Origin: Owenia fusiformis
Lineage: Eukaryota > Annelida > Polychaeta > Sabellida > Oweniidae
DNA length: 64,000 nucleotides
Direction: 5' to 3'
NCBI GenBank assembly: GCA_903813345.2
Contig: CAIIXF020000006.1
Span: 37,351,936 to 37,415,935, forward strand
Below are positions 34,901-49,900 of the stretch, in pieces; the stretch's first letter is position 1; every line of letters starts with the position of its first letter. The translations under genes and the position numbers were made by a program. The notes under the pieces were generated by a model, which was not told where the DNA came from, did not search any database, and saw only the letters and a list, made by a program, of their open reading frames with translations.

Positions 34901-37900
34901 CTAATTTTAGTAAAAATAAGTTAATGGCTAAAGACTTTCGCTCGAGAGGGTACATATATAAAGGAACATACCCTACTATCTGGAGAGTTCTCAATGGCAT
35001 CCACAACAGTCTTTGTTAAAGTTTTTTCATCTACTCCGGGATCTATACTCTCTGCAAAGCTCAACCAATCAGAATGGAACTCAGTATTCACTGCAGCAGT
35101 TGGTGAGTGATCAGAACCCTGAAAGTAAAAAAATAATTATTAAGTTAGATTTTTTAAACAAATTCCTTTCAACTACAAAATGAAGTATTTCATGAAGATT
35201 TTATTCACTTTGTCCATTAAGTTAGATTTTGTAAACGATTTCCTACTTTTACAAATATTCACAATTATTTGTCAGTTCAATAAAGTAATTTGTCAAAATG
35301 TTATGGGATATTTTCAAATTGCAAAATTACTATGTTCAATAATTTCTGAGCTAGCTTTACAATGTTATTAAGAAGCAGTGATTTTACCTTTGAAATATTA
35401 GACAAATTTGATGCACTCTCTAGTTGTATCTTAGGGCCGTTACTAGAAGCACTTTTAAGAGTTTGTATCCTTCCTTTATGTTTCCCCTTCTTCCCTGTTC
35501 CTGACTTGGGAGGTGAGATACGTTTGCCAGAAGGTGGTCGTTTAATAGGGAGACCAGTCGAGTGAGTCGGAGATGGGATCTCCTCATTTTCAATTTTGAG
35601 AGCCATTTGCTTGTAGCTATGAAGTACCCGAGCTAGTCCAGCTTGCTCCTCTTCAGCGGTCAACTGTGAGTAGCTTTTACCCACAAGACTGGGTACAGAG
35701 GAATCCTCTTGGGTTATCTTTGGGGAGTGGCCTTTGTTAGACCTGGGGGTTGAACTCTTAGAGCTTGACGAGCTTCCACTGCTCACACGACGAGGACTAG
35801 ATTTTGCACTCCGTGGCAAAGATGGACGTCTTGGGGTGTGAACCCCTGTTGGATTATTCCTATTTGGGGACTGTTTTGTTGAGTATCTACTGCTGGAGCT
35901 AGAACTGATGTCATTACGATCTTTCAGGTGCATTGTGTTGAATAATATCTCATCAATGACACTGTCGATATCTTCATCATTCTTCCGCTTTCTCTCTCCG
36001 TCGCTTCCGCTCTCACTACTAGCTAGGTCTAACTCCTTAGCTTTATCAGGTTTACTACCAGCAGCATGTTCACCAGGGCCTTCCTTGACAGTTCCTGCAG
36101 ATTGCTTCAGTTCTTGCAGCCGCCGGGAGAACTGAGAGCTATCCATTTTGGTACCACTTGATTGTCTGGAAGCTGCACTGCTAAGACTAGAGCTAAAGAC
36201 GCTATCACTGGGTGATTCTGGTATTGTGTCAATGCTTTCCTTACGTTGGAGGATGTGCCTAGGGGAGTTCCCATGGGGACTGGTTTTGTTATTTTGATCA
36301 ATAGTATGATGTGAATGCCTTGGAGAGACCATTGGAGAGTGCCCGGGGGATTGTAGTTTATCATTGTTATTAGCCGCAAGTTTAGCTGTTTGTTCGTTGA
36401 CAATCTGCAAGATATTGGCTTTTGTGACAGAGTCAAATCCTAAGGAGGACATGGGAGATTTAAAGCTATCTGTGCTGTATGAGAGATCGTCAAAGTCATC
36501 ACCTAGGAGTTGGTTCAATGTATCATCTTTGACAGATTTGGCGAAATCTTTAATGGCTTGAAGAGTTTGTGGGATCAGTGTAGGCATGTCATCTAGTGGG
36601 GTACCCCCCAAGGCTTTCCTCATTTCTCGTTGTAAAGCACGTTGGAACTTTTTGGCCGATGGCGGTCTCTTTATATTAAGCGTGTTTGGACGTTTTGCTG
36701 GTTCAGTGTCATTATCAACTTCATCATAGTCAATTCTCTCAACTGCGGTCTCAACAGCTGGTGCCTCATATTCTTCATCATTTCTTGGTGTGTCATCCTC
36801 TGACATGTTATCAGGATCGATTACTTCAATGTCAGGGTTTTCGTTACATTCAGTCGATATATGCCAACCTATTCCACCAATCAGAGCCATTTTATCATCA
36901 TACTTGATTGTACCTCCATCGTCTAGTTTTTTCTTTTTCTTGCCCTTTGATTTTCTTTTGGCTGTCTTGGGTCTTTGTTGTTTCTTTGATTGACTAGCGA
37001 CTGCATCAGTTGATTTTGTGACTCTCTTTCTTGTTCTCTCCGCAGATGCTGGTTTACCAGAATCTTTGGAAGTTTTACGTTTCGCTGCACTCTTGTTACG
37101 ACATTTCGGTATATCTTTCCCCTTTACCATTAAAGATTTCTCTTTGGATTTGCGTAATTTTTCTTCCTCGATTTGTCTGGTGATTTCACGTTTGAGATGT
37201 TCAAAAGCATCTTCAATGACAGGTCCAGTGTGCTCAGGTTGCGGCTCCACTTTATGCTCTAGGATATTAATACTGACTGTTTTAGGTAGATTTTCAGCGC
37301 TAGTGTTATCCTGGTCACCGATATTGAACTCCATAGTTTTCAACAATGTTGGGGCCTCATTTTGATCTTCTGAATAACTCAATGACCTACGAACTGGAGT
37401 CTTATTCAGAGACTCCATAATAGGCACATTTGATGTTGAAGAGGATTTCTTCATGCTACGATCCCCGTAAGAAGTTTGAGGCGATGAGTTTGTACCCACA
37501 TATTGTTCTTTACGAGGCGACACAGATTTGGTAGGAGTAGGATCAGATTTTGTAGGGCGAGCAGGGGCCTTGGTGATCATTTGCTGATTTTTCTCATCTA
37601 TTGGGGCAAGTTGTGTCGTTATACCTTTAGCATTTTTAGTATTATTATTCCATTTTGGCCTTTCCTGTGATGAAACCTTTTGAACAGAGACTTTATTCTT
37701 TTTTATTGCACTATGTAGACCACTCCCTGGCTTCAATGTTGCAACATTTTGGCAAGATTCTTTAAGGTTTTCACCTGATTCAGTTGTACTGTCTTTTACC
37801 TTAATGTCAGGTTCAACTGCTTCTGTCTTGTTAGTGGCATCATTGAGCGGTGCTTTCTGTTGTGATACCCTTTGGCCAGAGCTTTTAGGTTTCAAATCTA

Positions 37901-40900
37901 ATGCTGGGGTTGATGAGATCTTAGATTTAACTAAAGTGTTTTTAATTCCCTCTGGTTGTTTTTGGATTGAACTTGAATTCTGAGATTTCTGTCCCCCTCT
38001 CAGTACATCAGAATGTACAGCGATTTTGTCTCTTCCAGGACTTGATAACGCATCAGAGGGTCGAGTCTTTGCATTGTCTTTGATTACTTTTTGAGCTTTA
38101 GCATTGTCCTTTGCAGCGTTCAATAATTTAATAGAGGCACCCTGTAATTGAGATCCAGCCTTTATTACAGGCTTTTTGGTCACAGGTTTATCTCCGGCAT
38201 TCTTTGATTGCACCATTGGTTTGAATTTACTTGTTGGAAATTTAAGTCCAATATTAAACTTGCCAGGGGGGACTTTGCCAACAGGCGCAGCTACAGGAAG
38301 TGGGGTTACATTAGAGTCGAGACCAAGCTTGTGAACAGTACTTGAACTCTTCGTACCCAAACCACTGTCAATTGAGCTCCTTTCAGTGTTAAGTATTCTC
38401 TCTGAGGAGGATGTCACTACCCCTGGGCTGACTCGATCCCCACCCCCAGAGACAGGAGATGGTGTAGACAGGGAGCTTACACTCGATTCTAGGCTACTAC
38501 GAGTTGATTCTGTTCTACCATAAGTGTTCACCTTAAGATTCATAACTCTAGAGTCTTCTATATTAAACTCCTCTTTTAACAGAGATTTCTTCCTGAGCAG
38601 TTTGTGTTGTTTATTAATGGTCCCTTTGAAACCCTTAGCAACAGCTCTTGGAGAATCATCTTCTGACCTAGGTGAGCTCTCCTTAGAGGAGGTATCAGGG
38701 GATTGATCATTTTGAACTAAGCGACCATTGTGGAAACTGTACTCTTTCTGGGATATGAAAGATGTTGGACTAGGGAGTAGTTTCTTAGAGTTAGGATAGA
38801 TGGCACTATCTACTCCATCTTGCATTTTTGTTGGATCACCTCTGCTAAGCATTTGATCTGAAATGACAAGATGACAAATAATTAAAACAATTATGTAATA
38901 AAATTTACAGTGCAATAAAAGATAAAAGAATTATTAAGCACTACATTCTTAAGCAATTCAGTTCTTTTCTCTAAACCAAAACAAATTATATAATTTAGTT
39001 TTAGATCTGAAGTGACTGAAATATTAAGTCATTGGATTCCATATACATAAATAAATTATCACAGCAAGAGCAGCTGCAAAAGTTACATTTTTTCATCATC
39101 CTGCGTGGATATTAATTAAACTCCCAACTTTTTCTGATTTTCCATAATCTAAGACAACATATTTTAATGGACATTAAACTTGATATAAAGCAATTCTCAA
39201 AAGTCATGCTTAAAAGATCACTACCATGCCACTTACCTAAATCCAATATAACCGATGTACCCATTTTTGCCTCTTTGTGTTCCTGTATTGTATTTGGAAT
39301 GTTGATACGGGAACGTTCTGAGGCTGAAGGTATTCTTAGGGGGGTAAGGCGTGGTAGGGGAGAAAACTGGTCCTCAAAGTCGTCCATGCTTAATCTAGAC
39401 CCTGTTGCTGAAATTAGGAATTATGTTTAAATAAGTTGTTAGATCATTTCATGTTATTAGAGCATTTTAATGATGTTGATGGAAAACATGATTTTCAAGA
39501 GAGTCTCCTAAAAATCAATATCTTTCTAGATTATAACTTGATAAAACTAAAAGTTTGTGTTTTGAAGGTTGCAAACTGGTAAAAAGTTTTTCATTCAACA
39601 AAATTCGATGTTTTGTCATAATGCACAAAGACACGATCTTACTCTTTATGCTGTATTATTGTTTGTACCAGGCATGTAGCCAGAATTTTCCAAGGGGGTT
39701 CACCTTTTCCAAAAAAATCTAGGGGGGAGGGGTTCACTTTGGCAAATTTGGCCAAAATCACTCAAAAAATAGTCAGAATGGTGAAAAACTTCATGATTTT
39801 AAAATAAATTTTGGTTCACCCGAAACCCCCGGACCCCCTGGCTACGGGCCTGTGTACCATCACCAGCATTAAAGTAAGAACAGAGTGGATGATGTCTGTA
39901 GACCTGAGTATACAAAAATAATGATCTACATATAACAGAGACATTAAATAATGAATATGTATCTATTTACCTTGCATGGCTTCTTCATAAGAGAACCTCA
40001 GCTCATTAAGAAATGGAGAATCATACATTCTACTTAAACTTGCATCACTAAGAGCTGATGAAGAATAATTCTGCAGCAGTCGCCTAGCCCTTAAAGTAAA
40101 TCAATGTTGCATTTTAAGTAAATGTTAGCAGGCCATGGATTCCAATCGAGAAAGATGGTCAAGACTGAGAGGTTCAAGCTGTTCCCCTGAGCTCAAATTC
40201 CGTTACCTGGTTCGGAAAAAAGGTTTGTTGGAATCATTTTGTTCCAGACACTCTCTAGAGTAAATTTATCTTGGGTGGAGTAAAAATGTGTGGTAAACGA
40301 ATTATTAACTGACCTAAGTTCTGAGAGATTTTCCTCCAACTCAAGTCCCATCACAGAAACAGGAGGAAGGCCCTCTCTGTCAACATCGTCTGAGATTCTT
40401 CTAGGAGGGTCAGCTACAAATATATCCAATATATACACATTTACAATAATGAATGTTCCACAACTGTGGTCTAAGTGCACATAAATTAAAGGCTACCAAT
40501 TAAAGAACACATGGCTCCTCTGGGTGGGGTTTCTGGGTCTGTCTTCTAGTGCTATTTCGATAAATGTTAATAACCAAATTAAATTATACACTACTGTACT
40601 AATGGAGTTATGATGTATAGAGATGGTCTCATGGTTATGTACATTTGGCGCTCTTCTAATGTTTACTGACAGATACATTGTACATTTTTTGCATCTTTGA
40701 CGAAAATAGGTCATATCAGAGTCTATAAGGTTTAAATAGCCATAACATCAAAGCAACTTTTTATAATACTAACTCTGAAATACTTACATATTCTATGCAC
40801 AAGTTTTCCCGGAGATTTCATGTTCATTGTATTCTCTAACTGTACCATATCCACCTCTTCAGTGCTGCGAGGTAATCTCCCCATAGAGATGCTTTTCCTA

Positions 40901-43900
40901 GGGGACAAGCCGGCCTTGAGGGGGTTGAGGCGATGCTCAGGGGTAGGGGGTAGCCTTGGGGTTGAGGACGTTGACTTGGGGGTGCGAGGTGGCTGGGGAG
41001 GAAGGGTCCCTAGAACCCTAGTCCCACCCTGAAGACGAGTTTTAGTACTCTCCCTTAATTGAAAAAAAGAAAATTAAATTCAAGATGAAATCAAAATTCT
41101 TCAGCTGGTTTTGTGTTTTTTTATATACTGTTATATGAAAATTAAGAGTTGATGATATTACTGTTACTTAATAAATCAAGAATTTCAAATGACAATATTT
41201 TTGAAAATAAAATAGAATATTCAACTTACAAAAAATTTAAGACAATGGCAGTCAGAATATCAATTTCATTATCAATCATTACTGGATGAATATCTGTTCA
41301 TTATATCTACTAATATGCCATCTATATTACATTTTTCTGGTTGTAGACTGCTCAGTCTAAGTTTAGGATTTGACATTTCACAAGAAAAGTGACATCAAAA
41401 ATTACTGTCTGACTAAGATGCCTTACCTAGCGAGTGCAGGTGTTGAAAAGATGGCACCACCTGTCTGTTCCTCCGTCTGCTCTGCTAATAACACTCTCTC
41501 CTTTTCACTCAAGGAGCGCAGACGTTTCAATTCTATACATGAAAAAAGTTCAAATGTATTTTAGGCATATTATTTTATTGTACTAATACTGAACACATAA
41601 TTGTACAATAAGAACAAAGAATAAATGGATAACTAGAAGATTATTAATTGAAAAATACAGAGATGCAAATATGGTTGCCCATACATGCATTGCACCCCCT
41701 ATACCCTAAATATACCCCATATACTTAAAATGAACTACAATTGAGATATTTGAAACAAGATATAATGGTCTTGTTTTCTAAATAGATTTTTTGACAAGAT
41801 AAACCAGAACAACGGCAACGCCAAAGCGTAGCGAATCCCATCGAACAGCCATGGATGGCATTTTTACAAACAAAGTATATAGCAAAAATGGCAGCCATTT
41901 TTCAAAATGGCCGCCTTCTACCAAAAGTGTCATTAGACCATGTGCCATGCTTATAGTATTCACATACCAAATATGAACAAAATCGCTCTACTACTTTTCA
42001 AGTTATAGTAAAATACGATAAAATGGCGGCCATTTTTCAAAATGGCCACCTTCTACCAAAAGTGCCATTAGACAGTGTGCCGTGCTTATAGTATTCACAT
42101 ACCAAATATGAACAAAATCGCTTCACTACTTTTCAAGTTATAGTAAAATACGTTAAAATGGCGGCCATTTTTCAAAATGGCCACCTTCTACCAAAACTGC
42201 CATTAGACAGTGTGCCGTGCTTATAGTATTCACATACCAAATATGAACAAAATCGCTCCACTACTTTTCAAGTTACAGCAAAAATCGTAAAATAACGAGT
42301 AAAGGCCGCCATTTTTCAAGATGGCTGCCATGTGCTTCTTTAATATCTACATTTCTAGCTTTATTAATGTCCTATATAATTTTTTTACATCTCAAACATA
42401 TTGCTATTACAGTTTTACATATTGCACCTAAATTACTATAAATTCGGCACTAAAATGGCCGCCATTTTGAAATGAGCGGCCATTTTGAAAATCGGCTTTC
42501 GAGCAGAACTTCTAACCTCATAGGGTATATGTGTACAAAATATGAACAAAATCGGGCCAACGGTATTTGAGTTATTGCCCGGACGTACGTACGGACGGAC
42601 GGACGTACGTACGTACGTACGGACGGATGGACGTACGTACGTACGGACGGACGTACGTACGGACGGACGGAGGCGTTCCCTATATCCCTCCGAACTTCGT
42701 TCGATGGGGTAATGATTACCTAATCATATTAGACTCAAATATTATACTCAAGTGTCTTGTTTAAGAAAATATGAGATGATCTTGTTTATAGTGACATAAA
42801 AGGTTGATAGCTCAGAAAAAGAATGCCCACTTACTTCTAGGTGTTAGACTCTGGACTAAAGTTGTTGATGGGAGAGACTGAAAGATGAACAGAGTACAAG
42901 ATTAGATCATGCTATCAAACCATATAGAACACCTTGCTGGATCAAGAAGTGATTAGGAAAGAAATTCAGAAAATAACATGCATTAATTTATGAAAATTAT
43001 GTCTGTTTTAGTGCTATTTAAAACTTGTATACATTTACCAGGCCCGTAGCCAGGGGGGTTCGCAGGGTTTGGGCGAACCCCCCCCCCTGGCCAAAAATTC
43101 TTTCAAAAACATGCAGTTTTTCACCATTTTGAGCCAAATATTTGGACCGAAATTGTCAAAGGTGAACCCCCCTGTAAATTTTTGAAAATTGAACCCCCCT
43201 TGGCAAATCCTGGCTACGGGCCTGTTTACTAAGTAACCATATGAAGTCATTCGTAACAATCCCATTCAATCATTTGCTTACTTCATCTAATCTTTACAAT
43301 TCAATATTCCAATATCCAATCTAAAAAGAATGAAAACTCACATCAAATATGACTTCTCCCTTCATTTTCTTGACAGGTTTGAATTGCTTATTTTCCTCAG
43401 ATAACTGTCTTTCTCTGCTCCCCCCTCTACTTGGGATCCTCACTGGTGCAAGGGTGGCCTCTGGCTTCTGCTGGGTGGCCTCAGTCCATGCCTCACGCAA
43501 TACAACTTTCACCTGATGTGATAATATAGAATGTATAGAAAAATTCAATACACAGTTAACAAAATGAATGTAAGTTGATTTTTTTAAAACTGTTCCATTT
43601 AGAATGGTTCTCCATATAGAGAGAAGTTCTGTCTGACAGTTTTTTTTATTATATATATATAAGATTCAATTAAAACACACCTTCTCCGTATAAAGTATAT
43701 CAACCGTGACAAACCATATATCGCAAGTTCATTGACCAATCAGCTTTTGGCATACCTTTTTAGTTTTGGCCACATCAACTGGTGTAAGGCCGCTATCGTC
43801 CACTAGCGTAACATCAGCACCTCTGTCCAGTAGGGTAACAGCAGCTTTCTCATGGCCGTTGTAAGCCTATGACAAATGAGATAATCATGTTTATCAAAAT

Positions 43901-46900
43901 ATATTTATTACAATCAAAGCTTTTTTATGACTATTGTATGCCAACATTTATGCATACCAAGTTGCATGACTATGATACTTTACTCAAAATCTAATACTTT
44001 ACTCAAAATCTTAAAATTTACTCAAAATCTAATCCTTTACTCAAAATCTAATACTTTACTCAATATCTAATACATTACTCAAAATCTAATACTTTACTCA
44101 AAATCTAATACATTACTCAAAACTTATAATTTACTCAAAATCTAATACTATACTCAAAATCTATTTCAGAATCTTAATATTTGATTAAGTTTAGGGACTG
44201 ATATGAGGCATGTTATATAAAATTGATTGTTCTAACTGATTCTTATTATAAAAAACAAAAATATAGCCTATAATAGGAAAATATAAATGTACATTTCACC
44301 AGTTCAATAGCAAAAACTTACAGTAATATGTAATGGCGTCGTTCCTGCAAAGCCTCGAGAGTTTGGATTAGAACCTCCATCCAGAAGAGTTAGGACCACG
44401 TCAACATTGCCAATTTGACTCGCTGAATGGAGAGGGTGGAAACATCTGCGATCTCCCATTGCTGGAAATGTCACAATTATTCAAATATATTATATAAATA
44501 TAAATAAGAGCTCAACAGATAGCAATATCAGGTTAGTTACTTGTAAAATGTAATAACATATCACGCATACTATGGATGCAGAAGGTGGGGGTTCAAATCT
44601 CATTTGGATCTTCTTTTTTTCGTTTTTTTTAAAATCTATGGTTGTGATTTGATATTACATTAATAAAAAACAGTTTCAGATTAACCCAAACTAAATATTA
44701 AGGCATTTCTAATCCTCTCAGGAGTATGAAAATGTAAAAATAAAATATGTGAAAATATTGCTTTTTAAAAATGATCCCACTTTAAGAGAAAAATTATTAC
44801 TTATCGAACAACCTGAATGATCAAACTTTCACACAAAAACATCAGCATATATAACGAGAATACAGCAACTCCACGGAGTAGCAAATCCATCACCTGATAT
44901 TTGAGTTATTTTCCGAAAAATGGTGGCCATTTTGAAATTCAGCAGTCATCTGAATCAATAAAATTTGAACCAAATCCAACAACTGGTATTCGAGTTATCA
45001 AAGATTATGTTTTTACGACAAATGGTGGCCATTTTTAAATTTGGTAGCCATCTTGAAAATGTCTTCTTCACCAGAGATCCTTTGTCTCTAGGCATCAACA
45101 TTTTGAACCAAATCCATCCACAGGTATTTGATTTATCAAAGATTACATATTTTTACCAAAAATGGCTGCCATTTTGAAATTTGGTAGCCATCTTGTTTTC
45201 TTGAGCGTAGCTTTTTTGTCTCTAGGCATCAGCATATGAAACGAGGAGGGAAAGTATCACAGATACAGATTTCAGACAGTCATATGCCAGATTTGGGCTA
45301 TTTTCTTAGGATTTAAACAGGTGCATATGTTAGGCCAATGCATTATCTCATTATTTTTTAGGAAAAATGGCGCCCATTTTGAATTGAGTGGCCATATTGA
45401 AAATTCCTTTTCGAGCTAAGGTCCTTCACTCTTAAGGCATAAGCCTATAGAATTTGAATCAAATCCGTTGACTTGTTTTTGAGTTATTGCCCGGACACAC
45501 AAATGGACAGACAGACTAACAGACAGGCGGACGAACAGCTTCTCTATATCCCAGTCGTTTGTTGGGATAGTTACAGTGGCTAATTGAGAAACATATATAT
45601 GTTTTTTAGACTTATATCTAATAGTACATTTTTATACTTCATCTTGAAACATTTTTGGGATTAATGCTATTTTGATAAAAATGTTGAGTATTAAAAGCAG
45701 TATACATGTATATTAATACTAAAATTAAATAAGTTTTAAAAAGCCTGTCGTTGAAAAACATCAACGTGACTCAAATCACATGATGGCTGTTTTCAATACA
45801 GACTTTTGAGCATAACTTGTATTTATACGGGATATGGGATTTTCTGATAAATACACACTGTAAAACACGTTACATTTGCAATCTAAGCAATTTTCGCAGA
45901 CTTGTGCATTTGTTTCTTTTCTCATATTATGTACTGTTTTCACAATTTTTGCAAGAACCTCAATTTGTGCCTGTATACAAGTTTAAATATGTGTCTTCCT
46001 CAATTCAAGATTTTACACTCAAGTGAATATACGTGAATATGTCTGCGAATGTTATGTGTCAGTATTACATTGAGCAAAACCTGTTCTAAATGTCACATTG
46101 CCTGATCTTTTAACTATTCAATTCTAAATTGAGTAAACATTTTTGTATACACTCTGAGTAAACACAAAAGGATTTGAAATATTGTGTGTATAATTTACAA
46201 AGTAGAAACACACTCAAAACTTTTGAGTTTCATTTCAACATATTTTTTTCAATGCTATAGAGTTGAATTCTATGAATAGCTATGTTTTAAGTTAGAAGGA
46301 AATACATTTAGTAAAGTGGCAAGGAGGCTAAAATGGCAGCTGCTAAATCATTTATTGAAGAATATACCGAACTGTTGATGTGTCCTATATGTCTAGACAA
46401 AGTAAAGACACCAAAGTCACTGACATGCCTACATTCATTCTGTGAAGGATGCCTAGATAAATGGATTCAAACTGAAAGGGACAGTAGAAAAAAGACCTAT
46501 CCTTGCCCAGTATGCAAGTGTGAAACAGACATCCCAAATGGAGGTGCGAACTCATATAGAACTAACTTCACCATGCAGTCATTGGCTGAAGCCCTCGAGA
46601 GAACAAAGAAACAACTAAATAAATCTAGCATAAACTGTGACATCTGTGCACAGGGTGACGAACTTAGACCTGCTGTCGCTAGATGTATTGAATGTGCTGA
46701 GTATTTGTGCAACACTTGTGACAAATCCCATGGTAGAACGAGATTGTTGAAATCTCACCAGCGTGTTAAACTAACTGGGGATATTGAAAAGGATTCCAAG
46801 ATTGCTATAGATGGTCTGGTTCAAAGGAATATTGATTGTACTGAGCACAATGACCAACCCCTGAAGTTCTACTGTAAGACAGACAAAACCATTGTATGTA

Positions 46901-49900
46901 GAGATTGTTGTATCACTGATCATTCTGGACATTCATGTGTGAAAATTGAAAATGTGGCAAAGGAAGAACTACGTAACGTATCTGCATTGATCGGACTAGC
47001 CATCCAAAGGAAAGATTTACTTGAGAAGCAACTTAAAAACTCAGAAAATTTGACTGACATCCAGGGAAAAAAACTCCAGAAACTTCTCAGTTCAATAAAA
47101 TCAGATCGCAAAGCTAAGATAACTGAACTTGAAAGGTACTTTGATAAACTAGAAAGTGGGGCTAAGGAGGTGCATAATAACACTGTCAAACAGATGAAAT
47201 CTCAAAGAAGCGATATAGAGCTACAGAGGGGCGTCACTGAGAGTACATTACTTCACCTGACCTCTCTACAAAAACATGGACATCCTGTCGAGATAGTTAC
47301 CTCAAGTGCTGATATCAAACAAAAACTACAAGATTGGAGCTCAATGCCTTTAAGTGTAGACTTAAAACCTCATCTTAATTCTCTAGATATTGGGACATAC
47401 AAACCTGGCCACTTGGACGTATCTAAACTGGGACAAATTCTCACATTTACTGATAAGGCAAGTGATAAAACTTCAGCGACATCTTTTCAAAGTAAAAAAA
47501 GTCTAAAACTATGTAGACCAAATGTATACAGAAGTGAACATTTAGTAGCAGAACAGAAATATGAGAATGTCATATCAGATATTTGTGTGGGTGAGAATCA
47601 AAACATATTAGTAGTAGAATCACCTGAACTCCAGAATATGCTTGTGACTTATGTAAACAATCACAGAACATTGAACAAAAAATCAACAAAGAAAATCAAC
47701 TCAGATGGAGTGTGTACTGCCAAGGATAATTGCTATGCTGTATGTGATCGAACATACAAGTGTGTGGCTATCTACAATGAAAACTTGGTACACCAGAGAA
47801 ACATTGGTAATTTCCAAGATCCATTTTATATATGTATGAACTCTGCAGGTGAGCTGCTGGTCATTGACTCAGCAGCCAAATGTGTGTACATTGTTGACTA
47901 CAACGATGGCTCTATACTGGCAACAATAGGTGATGGTATATTGAATGGTCCTTCGTTTGTCACAAATAACAGCAGATATTCAGTCATTGTATCAGATGCA
48001 TTAACAGACTGCGTATACATGTTCAACAGGAAGGGAGACCTTGAAAACAGCTATGGCACAAAGGGTAGTGGCAATGATCAACTCGACTGGCCATGTGGTG
48101 TCTGCACTGACTCACTTGACAACATCATTATAGCTGACTGTAATAATGACAGAATCCACTTGTTGGATCCCACTGGGAGGTTTATCAAGTACCTCCTGAC
48201 CCCAGAGGACAACGTTAAGTATCCTTATGCACTTGCAATCGATCACAATGGTGACCTATTGGTTAGTACCTGGTTAAGTGGTGATCTCCACTTCATAAAA
48301 TACATGGCCTATGAGTAAAACCAATGACAGAGACGAGACAATGAATCAGATGGAGCAAGGCAAACACGTCACGAATCAATTGCATTTCATTTATCTATTC
48401 CTTAATAATTTCCTTGTAATTGCACTCAAGACACTCGTGTAATCCAAAGAAATAAGATAATGAATAAACTTTGTGTTTTTGGTTAATATGGTTGTATGTT
48501 TTAGTTCTTTTAAATGCAACTTATCCTTCCTAATAAAGCCCCTGTTTCCAAAATGAATCTATTATATAGAAGACCCCTTCATAAATATGCTCATAGTGCC
48601 TAGAAATACTGATTGATCTTGATTACTCGAAATAAGCCAAGGCACCTACCATACCTTAAGATGGTTGATTATTATACTGATAGCATCGTTTATCATATTT
48701 TGTGGAATACTCATCGGGAGATGAGGCTTAAAATATCATACGGTATGTCCATCACTTACCCACATCAAAATAAATGTTTACAAAGCCAGAGTGTAACTTC
48801 CTATGTCTAACACTAACCTATATGTGATTCACTTACCCACATCTGACCCCTGCTGTATGAGATACTCTGCCATGTGAGCAGCCATTAAGGACTTTGATGA
48901 ACACACATAATATCTATCACTTACCCACATCTGACCCCTGCTGTATGAGATACTCTGCCATGTGAGCAGCCATTTGGGACTTTGATGAACACACATAATA
49001 TCTATCACTTACCCACATCTGACCCCTGCTGTATGAGATACTCTGCCATATGAGCAGCCGTTTGGGACTTTGATGAACACACATAATATCTATCACTTAC
49101 CCACATCTGACCCCTGCTGTATGAGATACTCTGCCATATGAGCAGCCATTTGGGACTTTGATGAACACACATAATATCTATCACTTACCCACATCTGACC
49201 CCTGCTGTATGAGATACTCTGCCATGTGAGCAGCCATTTGGGACTTTGATGAACACACATAATATCTATCACTTACCCACATCTGACCCCTGCTGTATGA
49301 GATACTCTGCCATGTGAGCAGCCATTTGGGACTTTGATGAACACACATAATATCTATCACTTACCCACATCTGACCCCTGCTGTATGAGATACTCTGCCA
49401 TGTGAGCAGCCATTTGGGACTTTGATGAACACACATAATATCTATCACTTACCCACATCTGACCCCTGCTGTATGAGATACTCTGCCATGTGAGCAGCCA
49501 TTTGGGACTTTGATGAACACACATAATATCTATCACTTACCCACATCTGACCCCTGCTGTATGAGATACTCTGCCATGTGAGCAGCCATTTGGGACTTTG
49601 ATGAACACACATAATATCTATCACTTACCCACATCTGACCCCTGCTGTATGAGATACTCTGCCATGTGAGCAGCCATTTATGACTTTGATGAACACACAT
49701 AATATCTATCACTTACCCACATCTGACCCCTGCTGTATGAGATACTCTGCCATGTGAGCAGCCATTTGGGACTTTGATGAACACACATAATATCTATCAC
49801 TTACCCACATCTGATCCCTGCTGTATGAGATACTCTGCCATGTGAGCAGCCATTTGGGACTTTGATGAACACACATAATATCTATCACTTACCCACATCT

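Noticed and set aside
35301-38915. 1204-codon frame taken as a separate gene
   Set aside because: Clear acceptor at 38858-38860 and donor at 35387 show it is an internal exon of the ankyrin-kinase gene; its ends outside these sites are intron.
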